Positions 33,684 to 42,452 of a stretch of 63,548 bases of DNA are shown piece by piece (position 1 is the first letter of the stretch; every line of letters starts with the position of its first letter). The stretch lies in assembly GCA_964460345.1 (NCBI GenBank), contig CAYWRO010000013.1, positions 1-63,548 on the forward strand. The letters are read 5' to 3'. The position numbers were made by a program, and so were the translations under genes. The notes below the pieces were generated by a model that saw only the letters and a program-made list of their open reading frames with translations, was not told where the DNA came from and searched no databases. The DNA is from CAYWRO01 sp964460345 (GTDB lineage: Bacteria > Planctomycetota > Phycisphaerae > Phycisphaerales > UBA1924).

Positions 33684-35084
33684 GTGTTGAAATGGGTGAT
33701 TGGCGGGCTTCTGGTGTGCATCGTCCTCTGCGGCGGCGGCGGCGCGTTCGTGGCGACTTCACCCGCGGCCAAGGAGTGGATGAACTCGCTCAAGCCCAAG
33801 GAGCCGGTGACGACCGTCCGCGCGGAGGCCGTGGAGCGGGGGACCCTGGTGCGAACGGTGAGCGCGCCGGGGGCGATCCAGCCGCTGACTCAGGTGGACA
33901 TCACCGCGCAGGTGTCGGCACGAATCCTCCAGTTGCCCTTCCGCGAGGGGGAGCAGGTCAAGAAAGGGGATGTGATCGTCCGGCTGGACGACCGCGACCT
34001 CGTGGCGGCGCTGGAGAGCGCGCAGGCAAACCTGCGAAGCCAGGAGGCGCAGCTCGAGGGGGCGCAGGCGGGCCTGGCGCGCGCGCGTGCCGAGCGCGAC
34101 CGGGTCAAGCAGCTCCACGCGAGCGGAGACCGATCCGATGCCGCGCTCGAGGCGGCGGAGGCGGAGTTTCTGCGCGCCGAATCGTCGCTCAGGATGGCCG
34201 AGCACGCCATCGACATGGCGCAGGCGAACATCCGGCGCGCCGAGCGCGACCTGGACAACACCGTCATCCACGCGCCGATCGACGGCACGATCGTGAAGCT
34301 GCACGTCGAGGAGGGGGAGCTGGTGCTGGGGACCTTCAACAATCTCGGCTCGCCGATCATGCTGATCGGCGACCTCTCGCAAATGGTGCTCTACGCGCAG
34401 GTGGATGAGACGAACATTGCCCCGATCCAGCCCGGGCAGACGGCCCGGGTGTACGTCCTGGCCTACCCGGACCTGACGTTCAAGGGCAAGGTGCAGCGTG
34501 TGCGCCTGGAACGGCAGACGACCGTGGACGGCACCGGCGTCTTCGAAACCGAGATCGTGCTCGACATGTCCGGGGCCACGGTTGCAGGCGATGACGCCGG
34601 CGAAGAGAGCCCGGGTGGGCATGCAAGCACCGGCGCACGCATGCCGCGGCTGGCCGTCGGCATGACGGCAAACACGGACATCGAAGTGGAAACGCTTGCG
34701 GACGTGGTGCGCGTGCCGAGCCAGTGCGTTCTGGACCGCCGGCGCGAGGAGTTGCCCGAGCAGGTCCGGTCCAGCGAGTTCGTCGATGCGGACAAGGCGT
34801 TCGCCCAGGTCGTGTATGCGGTCGTCGACGGTAAGGCCGTGGCCATGCCGGTGAAAGTCGGCCCCAGCGACCTCACACACACGGCGATTCTGGGCGGCCT
34901 GACCGGGAATGAGCGAGTGATCACGGGCCCGTACAAGGTGCTCGTCGCCTTGAAGCACGACCAGAAGGTCTCCACAGAGGCCGGTGCGTCCGAAGCGCAG
35001 AACACAGCCGGCGCAGGCGGCCCCGAGGCCGAAACGCCAGCGTCGGATCAGGATGCGGTGGGAGCGGGCGAGGGGGGCGCGTGA
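33684..35084 (+). CDS. MacA-like periplasmic adaptor (membrane fusion protein)
   Basis: The ~466-residue adaptor links an inner-membrane ABC transporter to an outer-membrane channel. A hydrophobic anchor (VLKWVIGGLLVCIVLCGGGG) is followed by half of a lipoyl domain (VDITAQVSARILQLPFREGE, VKKGDVIVRLDDRDL), a long alpha-helical coiled coil (about 115-195), the second lipoyl half (NTVIHAPIDGTIVKLHVEEG) and beta-barrel domains. The last ~40 residues are low complexity. The start is uncertain: GTG 33684 places the anchor at the N-terminus, and a GTG at 33603 would add 27 residues. Its stop overlaps the GTG of the ATPase gene by 4 nt. Confidence 0.9.
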   Translation: MLKWVIGGLLVCIVLCGGGGAFVATSPAAKEWMNSLKPKEPVTTVRAEAVERGTLVRTVSAPGAIQPLTQVDITAQVSARILQLPFREGEQVKKGDVIVRLDDRDLVAALESAQANLRSQEAQLEGAQAGLARARAERDRVKQLHASGDRSDAALEAAEAEFLRAESSLRMAEHAIDMAQANIRRAERDLDNTVIHAPIDGTIVKLHVEEGELVLGTFNNLGSPIMLIGDLSQMVLYAQVDETNIAPIQPGQTARVYVLAYPDLTFKGKVQRVRLERQTTVDGTGVFETEIVLDMSGATVAGDDAGEESPGGHASTGARMPRLAVGMTANTDIEVETLADVVRVPSQCVLDRRREELPEQVRSSEFVDADKAFAQVVYAVVDGKAVAMPVKVGPSDLTHTAILGGLTGNERVITGPYKVLVALKHDQKVSTEAGASEAQNTAGAGGPEAETPASDQDAVGAGEGGA

Positions 35085-35962
35085 CGATCACGATCCGCAA
35101 GCTCGAGAAGGTCTACAAGGTCGGGGTGGAGCGCGTGCACGCGCTGCGCGGGGTCGATCTGCACATCGGGGCCAATGAGTTCGTCGCCATCATGGGCGCT
35201 TCGGGCAGCGGCAAGAGCACGCTGATGAACATCCTCGGGTGTCTGGACCGTCCGACCCGCGGCGTGTACGAACTGAACGGCAAGCCGACGCACAAGATGG
35301 GCGCACGGGCGCTGGCGCGGGTCCGCAACGAAGAGATCGGTTTTGTCTTTCAGAGCTTCGAACTGCTCAACCGCCAGAGCGCGCTCAAAAACGTCATGCT
35401 CCCCATGCTCTATTCGCGCAAGCACGTCTTCAGCGCCCGCAGGCGTGCCAGGCGCGCCCTCGAACGCGTCGGGCTCGGTGAGCGCATGAAGCACCGGCCA
35501 AACCAGCTCTCCGGTGGCCAACGCCAGCGCGTGGCGATCGCGCGCGCACTGGTCAACGAACCGAGCATTCTCCTGGCCGACGAGCCCACCGGCAATCTCG
35601 ACTCCACCACGACCGACGAGATCATCGCCCTCATCAAGCAACTGCACGCCGAGGGCCAGACGATCGTGATCGTCACCCACGAGGAAGACGTCGCCGGACA
35701 CGCGGCACGCATCGTGCGGCTGCGCGACGGCCAGATTCTCTCTGATCATCCCACCAGCGACGACCCGGTCCACCAGGCCTGGCTGCGGCGAACCAAGGAG
35801 CAGATCGAGCGACGCGCCGATGCCCGCGAGCCGGACGATGCCAACCACGACAACGGCCACCCTGTCCGCCCGGGCAACCCCGCCGCGGCGGGTGTCAAGG
35901 TGAGAGACGTGCGAGCCCACGAGACGGCCGCGGCGCCAGCGGCGGAGCGGGATGACGGATGA
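35081..35962 (+). CDS. MacB-type ABC transporter ATP-binding protein
   Basis: The 293-residue ATPase has Walker A GASGSGKST, signature LSGGQRQRVAIARAL, Walker B ILLADEPTG and an H-loop in IVTHEEDVAG, all in the LolD/MacB/FtsE subfamily arrangement. It powers export through the permease encoded next. The ~60 residues beyond the usual ~230 form a charged tail of unknown use. GTG start with GTGA overlap to the adaptor gene and ATGA overlap to the permease gene show tight translational coupling. Confidence 0.95.
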   Translation: MTITIRKLEKVYKVGVERVHALRGVDLHIGANEFVAIMGASGSGKSTLMNILGCLDRPTRGVYELNGKPTHKMGARALARVRNEEIGFVFQSFELLNRQSALKNVMLPMLYSRKHVFSARRRARRALERVGLGERMKHRPNQLSGGQRQRVAIARALVNEPSILLADEPTGNLDSTTTDEIIALIKQLHAEGQTIVIVTHEEDVAGHAARIVRLRDGQILSDHPTSDDPVHQAWLRRTKEQIERRADAREPDDANHDNGHPVRPGNPAAAGVKVRDVRAHETAAAPAAERDDG

Positions 35963-37197
35963 TCGTGGTCCGCCTCCTCATTCAGACCGTCTTTCTGGCC
36001 CTGGGGCAGATCTGGGCCAACAAGATGCGCGCCCTGCTGACGAGCCTCGGCATCATCATCGGCGTCGCGAGCGTCATCGCCGTCATCGCCGCGCTCGCCG
36101 GGCTGAAGGGTTTTGTGCTCGGGGAGGTCGAGAAGTTCGGCGCGAGCAAGGTGTGGTTGTGGGGCTTTGTGCCGCCGGAGCAGCGGACGAGCATGTCCTG
36201 GTCGGACGCCATGCTGAACGTCTGGGAGACGCGGCAGATCAACCAGCACTGCGAGTCCATCGCGCTGATCACCCCGATGACCGATGCGCGCTACGACGTC
36301 CAGCACGGCAAGACGACGCAGAAGGGCGTCGAGGTGACGGGCGTGTGGCCGAGCTGGCACGAGATCGAGAACCGGTACATCACCCTCGGCCGGCCCTTCA
36401 TTCGAGCCGATGAGGACGAAGCGCGGCAAGTGTGCATTGTCAACGACAAGGCGATCGAAGAGTTGCGGCTTGATCAGGATCCCGTCGGCGACTTCGTGCT
36501 CATCAAGCAGCGCCGCTTCCTCATCGTCGGCGTCGTCGAGACGAAGGAGATCAGCCCGATGTTCGGCGGGGGCCAGTCGCGATCGGAGATCCTCATCCCG
36601 TTCTCGACGGCCCGCACGCTCGACCCGTACAACTGGATGATGGCCATGGCCCAGCTCAAGAGCCCGGACCTGGCCGCTGAGGCAAAGGAAGAGATCCGCT
36701 TCGTCCTGCGGAAAGAACGCGGCCTCCGCGGCGATGATGCCGACACCTTCCAGGTCGAAGTCCTGCAGAGCGCGATCGATCAGTTCAACGCCATGGCCGC
36801 GGCGATCACGATCGTCGCCGGCGGCATCGTCTCGATCTCCCTGCTGGTGGGGGGGATCGGCATCATGAACATCATGCTTGTCAGCGTGAGCGAGCGCACC
36901 CGCGAGATCGGCCTGCGCAAGGCGGTGGGGGCCAAGCCCGGCGTCGTGCTGCTGCAGTTCCTCGTTGAGGCGGTGGTGCTGTGCGTGGCCGGCGGCATGG
37001 TCGGGCTGTTGCTCGGCCAGGGCATGGTCCTGGCCCTGAAGAACATGCCCAACTTCCCGCTCGACCACGCGCGCGTGCCGGCGTGGGCGGTCGTGCTCTC
37101 CATCGCCTTCAGCGCGGGCGTGGGTGTGGTCTTCGGGATGTTCCCGGCGATCAAGGCAGCACGGCTGGATCCCATTGCAGCGCTGCGCCACGAATAG
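35959..37197 (+). CDS. MacB-type ABC transporter permease
   Basis: The 412-residue inner-membrane permease has the MacB/FtsX layout. TM1 near residues 8-45 (MRALLTSLGIIIGVASVIAV) is followed by a ~230-residue periplasmic MacB_PCD domain, then three TMs near 275-305, 325-355 and 370-400. The conserved GIMNIMLVSVSERTREIGLR is between TM2 and TM3. In E. coli MacB the ATPase and permease are one chain; here they are separate coupled genes. Export substrates in this family include peptides, lipoproteins and macrolides; the actual one is unknown. Confidence 0.93.
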   Translation: MIVVRLLIQTVFLALGQIWANKMRALLTSLGIIIGVASVIAVIAALAGLKGFVLGEVEKFGASKVWLWGFVPPEQRTSMSWSDAMLNVWETRQINQHCESIALITPMTDARYDVQHGKTTQKGVEVTGVWPSWHEIENRYITLGRPFIRADEDEARQVCIVNDKAIEELRLDQDPVGDFVLIKQRRFLIVGVVETKEISPMFGGGQSRSEILIPFSTARTLDPYNWMMAMAQLKSPDLAAEAKEEIRFVLRKERGLRGDDADTFQVEVLQSAIDQFNAMAAAITIVAGGIVSISLLVGGIGIMNIMLVSVSERTREIGLRKAVGAKPGVVLLQFLVEAVVLCVAGGMVGLLLGQGMVLALKNMPNFPLDHARVPAWAVVLSIAFSAGVGVVFGMFPAIKAARLDPIAALRHE

Positions 37198-37237
37198 CGA
37201 ACACAGTTTGTAAGTCTTAGGTCATCCCCGAGAACGC

Positions 37238-38959
37238 GTGGAGACTCAGCCGTTGAGCGAACCTGACCCCCTTCCCCTCCTTCGCGATCGTCGCACTCCG
37301 CTCCTGGCCGGCGTGTTTGCCGCCGCGGCCGCGCTGTTCGTGTCCGGCTGCGCCAACCCGCTCGCGTCGCATCCTTCTGATGATGCCGTGCGTGTCGCCC
37401 CCCAGCGGCTTCACGTCATCGAGCGGCTGGAGCTTGGCAAGTGGGAAGCGGCCGAAGCGGACCAGCGGGAGACCCCGCCGCCCGCCGAAGCCCCGGACCG
37501 CTTCGCCGGACTTGAGTCCGCGCCTGTGACGCTCGAAGACGTCCGCGCCGCCGTCCTGGCGAATAACCTCGACCTTCAGGTCGCCCTGGTCAACCCGCTC
37601 ATCGCCGGCGAGGCGCTCCGCGCCGAAGAAGCGAAGTTCGAAGCCGTCTTCCGTCCGTTCATCACCTACGCGGAAGACGACGCTCCCACCTTTGACGTCA
37701 CCGCGTCGAACGCGCAGGATTCCATCTTCGGCGGCGTCGGCGTGGATATCCCCCTTCGCACCGGCGGTCGCGCCAGCGTGGACCTTACGCAGTCTTGGCG
37801 GGAGACTGCCAACCCTTTCGTGACGCTTCCCGTCTCGTACGCCAACGCGCTGCGGTTCTCTCTCAGCCATCCGCTGCTGCGCAACGCCGGCCGCCGCGTG
37901 AACACCCACTCCATCCGCATCGCCCAGATCGACGAGCAGATCAGCCGCGCCCAGACGAAGCTCGAAGTCATCCGCGTGATCGCCGACGCCGACCGTGCGT
38001 ACTGGCTGCTCTACGCCGCGCGGCGGGCGCTTGACGTCGCCCAGCAGCAGTACGAACTCGCCTGGGAGCAACTGGAAAGCGCGCGCCGCCTGCTCAACGC
38101 CGGCGCTGTGGCCGAGATCGAGGTCATCCGCGCCGAATCCGGCGTCGCCCAGCGCCTTGAGGCCATCATCAACGCTGAAAATCTCGTTCTGTTGCGGCAG
38201 CGCCAACTCAAGCGAGCGATGAACCTGCCCGGGCTGGACATCGGCACGAACGTGGTCCTCACCCCCGGGACCGAGCCCAACCCCCTGCGCTATGAGCTGG
38301 ACGGCGGGGCGCTCGCCGCCGCCGCCGTTGACAACCGCATGGAAATGCTTGAGCTCGAACTGCGCCTTGCGGCGGACATGAGCAACATCGAGTTCGCCGA
38401 GAACCAGAAGCTTCCGCTTTTCGCGCTCGATTACTCGTACACCATCGCTTCCCTGGGCAACACCTTCCGCCAGTCGTGGGACCAACTCGCCGACAACGAC
38501 TTCGAATCGTGGAGCGTCGGCGTGACCGGGCAGGTTCCCCTCGGCAATGAGGCGGCGGAGGCCCGGCTGCAGATCGCCATCCTGTCGCGCCTGCAGCGCC
38601 TCAGCACGCGCGAGGCCCGCGCCCTCGCGATCCGCGAGGAAGTTCTCAACGCCATCGACAACGTCGAAGCCGGCTGGCAGCGGATCATGGCCGCCCGTCA
38701 GGCCGTCATCGCCGCGGCCCGGGCCTTGCAGGCCGAGCAGAGCGCCTTCGAGGCCGGCGATGCCACCAGCCAGGACGTGCTGGACGCGGCGACCACGCTG
38801 GCCGATGCGCAGTCGTCGGAGATCTCCGCGCTGACCTCCTACCAGATCGCCCTGACAGACCTCGCCTTCGCCACAGGAACCCTGCTGGGAGCGGCGAGCG
38901 TTGAGTGGGAGCCCGGCGTGAAGGAACGCCCGGATCCGGAAGCGGACGGTCTGCAGTAA
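37238..38959 (+). CDS. TolC-family outer-membrane efflux lipoprotein
   Basis: The 573-residue product has a lipobox FVSGC with Cys38 and therefore is probably an OprM-like lipid-anchored channel. Two outer-membrane efflux repeats of helices and beta strands follow (about 90-290 and 330-540), with long heptad-rich helices such as QYELAWEQLESARRLLNAGA. It completes a MacA-MacB-TolC tripartite system 40 bp after the permease gene. The start codon is GTG; the Shine-Dalgarno is weak. Its presence, with the AsmA-like protein, argues for an outer membrane in this organism. Confidence 0.9.
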   Translation: METQPLSEPDPLPLLRDRRTPLLAGVFAAAAALFVSGCANPLASHPSDDAVRVAPQRLHVIERLELGKWEAAEADQRETPPPAEAPDRFAGLESAPVTLEDVRAAVLANNLDLQVALVNPLIAGEALRAEEAKFEAVFRPFITYAEDDAPTFDVTASNAQDSIFGGVGVDIPLRTGGRASVDLTQSWRETANPFVTLPVSYANALRFSLSHPLLRNAGRRVNTHSIRIAQIDEQISRAQTKLEVIRVIADADRAYWLLYAARRALDVAQQQYELAWEQLESARRLLNAGAVAEIEVIRAESGVAQRLEAIINAENLVLLRQRQLKRAMNLPGLDIGTNVVLTPGTEPNPLRYELDGGALAAAAVDNRMEMLELELRLAADMSNIEFAENQKLPLFALDYSYTIASLGNTFRQSWDQLADNDFESWSVGVTGQVPLGNEAAEARLQIAILSRLQRLSTREARALAIREEVLNAIDNVEAGWQRIMAARQAVIAAARALQAEQSAFEAGDATSQDVLDAATTLADAQSSEISALTSYQIALTDLAFATGTLLGAASVEWEPGVKERPDPEADGLQ

Positions 38960-38977
38960 CTTCTCGATCTCCTCGAA

Positions 38978-39862
38978 TCAACACCGCGCTGAACCGCGCG
39001 TTTGGAAGTGCCGCTCCACCCGCGCCGCCGTGGCCCGCCACATCGTGCGGACGATCGCCTCCAGCGCCTCATCGTCCAGGTCCAGCCCCGCCGGTCCGTG
39101 TCGAAGCTCCTCCGCCGCCGCCCGCAGCGCCCGCATCATCAGCGCCCGCCGCGGCGGGCAGCCCTGGTCGATCGGCTCGATCACGAGCGAGGCAAGCATC
39201 TGCTCCGCCTGCGCGCTCGGCCGGATGGCGACCGAGTCGATGATGGCGATCTCCGGTCCGTCCGCCGTCTGGATGACCATCAGGTTGCTCGGCTTGCTGT
39301 CCCGGTTGTAGTGCTGCCGCCCGCTCAGGCGCATGATCATCTGTCCCAGTGCCGCGGCCACGGCGTGCTCCTGCCTCACACCCAGGTCCGCGGCCGCCAA
39401 ATGCTCCAGCACGGATTGGCCCGCCAGGGCCTCCATCACGAGCAGTTCCACCGCCTCTCCATTCAGCGCGGCGGTCGCCATCACGTAGGGCGATGCGGTT
39501 CGGAAGCCGTGCCGCGCGAGCCAGGTGGCGCCCTTCCAGTGCCGGTCGCCGCGGCCGTGCTGGATCACCAGCTTTAGACGCTCCGCCAGCGACCCGATCG
39601 GGCGACACTTCACGACGACGTCGCGCCCGGCGAGCGTGGCGCGCCGCACCCAGTGACCGGGCGCCGCATCGGCGTGGGGAAACAGCGGCCGGGGAGTTGT
39701 TGTCATCTGTTCGCCCGCGGGCGGCACCATGTGGTTCGCCGCCGCGTCCTGCTTGAGCACGGTCGCACGCTGCAGCCACCCGGATTCCTCCAGTGCGGCC
39801 GTCCACGCGCGGGGGTCCTCCCCCGGTACGATGCGCCGGATCTGAACGTGCTCAATGCGCAT
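38978..39862 (-). CDS. LPS-kinase-like (WaaP/Kdo kinase family) protein
   Basis: The 294-residue protein has a protein-kinase-like fold of the lipopolysaccharide kinase group. The ATP-binding Lys is in RDVVVKCRPIGS and the catalytic loop HYNRDSKPSNLMV contains the Asp, Lys and Asn expected for phosphotransfer; IAIIDS is the metal-binding segment. Family members phosphorylate core sugars (Kdo or heptose) of lipid A. The ATG at 39862 is used because TACGCT precedes it by 8 nt; an ATG at 39931 would add 23 residues and overlap the divergent gene. It diverges from a WaaE-like glycosyltransferase, a pairing that supports LPS-core work. Confidence 0.82.
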   Translation of the reverse strand: MRIEHVQIRRIVPGEDPRAWTAALEESGWLQRATVLKQDAAANHMVPPAGEQMTTTPRPLFPHADAAPGHWVRRATLAGRDVVVKCRPIGSLAERLKLVIQHGRGDRHWKGATWLARHGFRTASPYVMATAALNGEAVELLVMEALAGQSVLEHLAAADLGVRQEHAVAAALGQMIMRLSGRQHYNRDSKPSNLMVIQTADGPEIAIIDSVAIRPSAQAEQMLASLVIEPIDQGCPPRRALMMRALRAAAEELRHGPAGLDLDDEALEAIVRTMWRATAARVERHFQTRGSARC

Positions 39863-39959
39863 GAGCGATGAGCGTACCCGATACCACGCCTGTTTGAAAT
39901 GATCGACAGCCTCGAACACGCCGTTTGACATGGCCCATCGGGCCGGTCACGATCTGCCC

Positions 39960-40832
39960 ATGCCAGAGGGGCTCCAGAGCCAGGGCGCACGGGCGAGCGA
40001 CGCCGGCGCGGCGGCCGCCGCGCTGCCGCTGTCCGTCGCCATCGTCTGCAAGAACAACGAGCGGACGATCGGCCGCACGCTGGATTCGGTCCGCGGCCTC
40101 GCGGCGGAGATCGTCGCCGTCGATTCCGGCTCGACGGATGGGACGATTGCACTTCTTGAACAGGCGGGCGCCCGGGTGATCCATTCCGACTGGCTCGGGC
40201 ATGTCAGGACGAAGCAGAAGGCGCTGGAGGCCTGCTCACAGCCGTGGGTGCTGTGCCTGGACTCGGACGAATCCGTGCTGGAGGATCTGGCCGCCGCGAT
40301 CCGAACCGCCATCGGCACGCGCGGGGCAGGCCCGGGCCGTGCAACCTCAACGGCAGATGGCGATGCGGCCGCCGTCGGCTTCCGCTTCAACCGCCAGACG
40401 TTCTACAAGGGCGCTCCCCTCCGGCACGCCTGGCAACCGGAGTACCGCCTCCGCCTGGTCCGGCGCGAAGCGGCCCGCTGGGGCGGCCTCGACCCACACG
40501 ATGTCCTGGAACTCACCCAATCCGCCGCTGTCGTCGCCACCCTCCCCGGCACGCTCCGGCACGATTCTTTCGAGACCTTCACCGAGCACCTGCGCACCCA
40601 GTGGTCGCACGCCAGAACAATGGCCGAGTCCCTCCACCGCGCCGGCAAGCGTGGGTCGGTCACATCTCTGATCGTCTCGCCCCCCGGCGCGTTCCTGAAA
40701 CAGATCGTGCTCAAACGCGCGTTCCTCGACGGTATCCCCGGCTGGCTCGCCGCGGCTTCGACCGCCGCGGGAACGCTGATGAAGCATGCGATGTTGCTGG
40801 AGATGAGTCGCAACAAGAACGGCAGCGCGTAG
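39960..40832 (+). CDS. Family 2 glycosyltransferase, WaaE/KdtX-like
   Basis: The 290-residue glycosyltransferase starts with a GT2 nucleotide-sugar domain: LPLSVAIVCKNNERTIGRTL, VAVDSGSTDGTIALLEQAGA, then WVLCLDSDESV, where DSD is the DXD-type metal site. The conserved FRFNRQTFYKGAPLRHAWQP resembles WaaE-type transferases that add a glucose to the LPS inner core. The C-terminal part has amphipathic helices near 225-280 that may attach to the membrane. The ATG at 39960 or one 10 codons earlier could be used; neither has a clear Shine-Dalgarno. It ends one base before the alanine racemase gene on the other strand. Confidence 0.85.
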   Translation: MPEGLQSQGARASDAGAAAAALPLSVAIVCKNNERTIGRTLDSVRGLAAEIVAVDSGSTDGTIALLEQAGARVIHSDWLGHVRTKQKALEACSQPWVLCLDSDESVLEDLAAAIRTAIGTRGAGPGRATSTADGDAAAVGFRFNRQTFYKGAPLRHAWQPEYRLRLVRREAARWGGLDPHDVLELTQSAAVVATLPGTLRHDSFETFTEHLRTQWSHARTMAESLHRAGKRGSVTSLIVSPPGAFLKQIVLKRAFLDGIPGWLAAASTAAGTLMKHAMLLEMSRNKNGSA

Positions 40833-42122
40833 TTACCCCGCCCCCAGCCGCGCAATTGGTCCCTCCGCCTCCATCTCCGGCGCGAACAGATACACCCGCT
40901 CCACCCGGCTGCCGACCGCGCACATCAGGTCGTGCGGCACCGTCCCCGCCGTCGCCGCGAGCGTCGGCAGGTGCGTCGGCGCGGCCGGGTCGCGGCTGAT
41001 CAGTTCAACTTCCATCCCCGGTCGCGTCAGTTCCCGCGGCAGATCCGTGACGTCGACCGTGATCTGGTCCATGCTCACGCGCCCGACGAGTGGAGCGTGG
41101 CGACGAACGCCCGGTCCGACCGGTCGAGGCTCAGCGCCGCGGCGGTCGGAGGCGACGCCGGTAAACGTCACGTGCCCCGCATTGCTCAGCGAGCGCGGGT
41201 ACCCGTCGGCATATCCCACCGGCAGCAGCGCGATGCGGCTCGGGCGCGCGGCACGCCACGTGCTGCCATACCCGACCGGCCAGCCGGGCGGTATCTCCTG
41301 CTCGTGCACCACGCTCGTCGTCCATCGAAGCGCCGGCTCCACCGCGGCGTCGCACGCGGCATCGGGATTTGTACCACCTTCGCCCTGCGGCGCATACCCG
41401 AAGAGCCCCTGCCCCACCCGGACCATCGATCGATGCAGGCTCCGGCATCGGAAGACGCCGGACGTCGCCGCCATGTGAATCGCCACTTTCCGCGGGTCGT
41501 ACCGGCCATCGAGCGAGGTCAGCCAGTCATCGAAGAGCCGCGTCTGTTCACGCGTGAAGTCATCGTCCGATCCGGCGGAGGCGAAGTGCGTCATCAGCCC
41601 CGCCAGCGTCAGCCGCCGGCTCTCCAGCACGCCCTCGACCACGCGCATCGCTTCGTCGGCCAGGCACCCGCCACGGGACATCCCCGTGTCGAGTTGCACG
41701 TGCACCGGCACAGGCACGCCGAGCCGCGCGGCGATCTGCTCCACCTCCCGCAGGTGGTCGAGCCCGTGCACGGTCAGGTGCACCTTTCCCACCGCGGCGA
41801 AGCGATACACCGGGTCAAAGCGATCCAGGGCTCGCACCGGCATGAGCAGCAGCACGGGCAGATCGACCGCGGCGTCGATGATGCTCCGCGCTTCGGCTGG
41901 GGCGTACACCGCGATCAGCCGCGCGCCCGCCGCGGCCACGCGCTTTACGAGCCGTCCGGACCCCATGCCGTAGGCATCCTGCTTGAGGACCGCGCACAGC
42001 GCGGGCCGTGCCCCCTTGCCCCGGCCCCCCTCCTCGGCGGGCCCCCTTTCGATGAGCGCCCGCAGCGAGCGCGCATTCCGCTCAACGGCGCCGAGGTCGA
42101 TTTCGAGGCGGCTTGTCTGCAA
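40833..42122 (-). CDS. alr: Alanine racemase
   Basis: The 429-residue PLP enzyme interconverts L- and D-alanine for peptidoglycan. The Schiff-base Lys47 is in ALCAVLKQDAYGMG (family: VVKADAYGHG), LDTGMSRGG follows, and the C-terminal domain holds LPVGYADGYPRSL and GRVSMDQITVDVT. The length is somewhat above the usual ~370 because of Gly-rich and variable inserts. The start is TTG at 42122 with GGAG 6-7 nt upstream; no in-frame ATG or GTG lies near. The presence of alr shows that a D-alanine-containing peptidoglycan is likely made, in agreement with current views of planctomycetes. Confidence 0.93.
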   Translation of the reverse strand: MQTSRLEIDLGAVERNARSLRALIERGPAEEGGRGKGARPALCAVLKQDAYGMGSGRLVKRVAAAGARLIAVYAPAEARSIIDAAVDLPVLLLMPVRALDRFDPVYRFAAVGKVHLTVHGLDHLREVEQIAARLGVPVPVHVQLDTGMSRGGCLADEAMRVVEGVLESRRLTLAGLMTHFASAGSDDDFTREQTRLFDDWLTSLDGRYDPRKVAIHMAATSGVFRCRSLHRSMVRVGQGLFGYAPQGEGGTNPDAACDAAVEPALRWTTSVVHEQEIPPGWPVGYGSTWRAARPSRIALLPVGYADGYPRSLSNAGHVTFTGVASDRRGAEPRPVGPGVRRHAPLVGRVSMDQITVDVTDLPRELTRPGMEVELISRDPAAPTHLPTLAATAGTVPHDLMCAVGSRVERVYLFAPEMEAEGPIARLGAG

Positions 42123-42452
42123 GGCGTGCTCCGTGCGGCCATGGTTCAGGGGAGGCCAGTCGGCATCCGCTCCGCGGTACCGAAAGCCCCGACTCGCCCG
42201 CTCGTTGTATCGACTCGGCGCGGCCCCTACGATCAGTAGCGGCCTTCGGACGTGTTTGTCTCGCCCGAGGGTGCGAAAAAGGTCGGGGTTTGGATGCTTC
42301 GACCGGGTGATTTTCCTTTGTCGCGGCCGCGGTTTCGTTCCGCGTCGCTCGTTGGGATGACCAGCGCCTCGCGCCGCTTTTTCAGGCGGCGAGTCACGCC
42401 AGCCATCCCGCGAGCGGCCGGGTTTGTCAAAGCGGCCGGCGCGGAAGGTGCA
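42123..42452. other. Divergent gap between alr and helicase genes
   Basis: A frame is open through here into the helicase, but its reading is not protein-like, and a good Shine-Dalgarno lies immediately before the ATG at 42453, so it is treated as the 5' untranslated and promoter region. No clear -35/-10 pair or hairpin is evident. Confidence 0.55.

Noticed and set aside
35746..37191. Minus-strand open frame of 481 codons over the permease gene
   Set aside because: Antisense of the MacB-type permease; His/Asp-rich mirror sequence.
42252..42452. 67-residue N-terminal extension of the helicase
   Set aside because: A Shine-Dalgarno directly before ATG 42453 and the non-protein-like composition argue for the shorter form.
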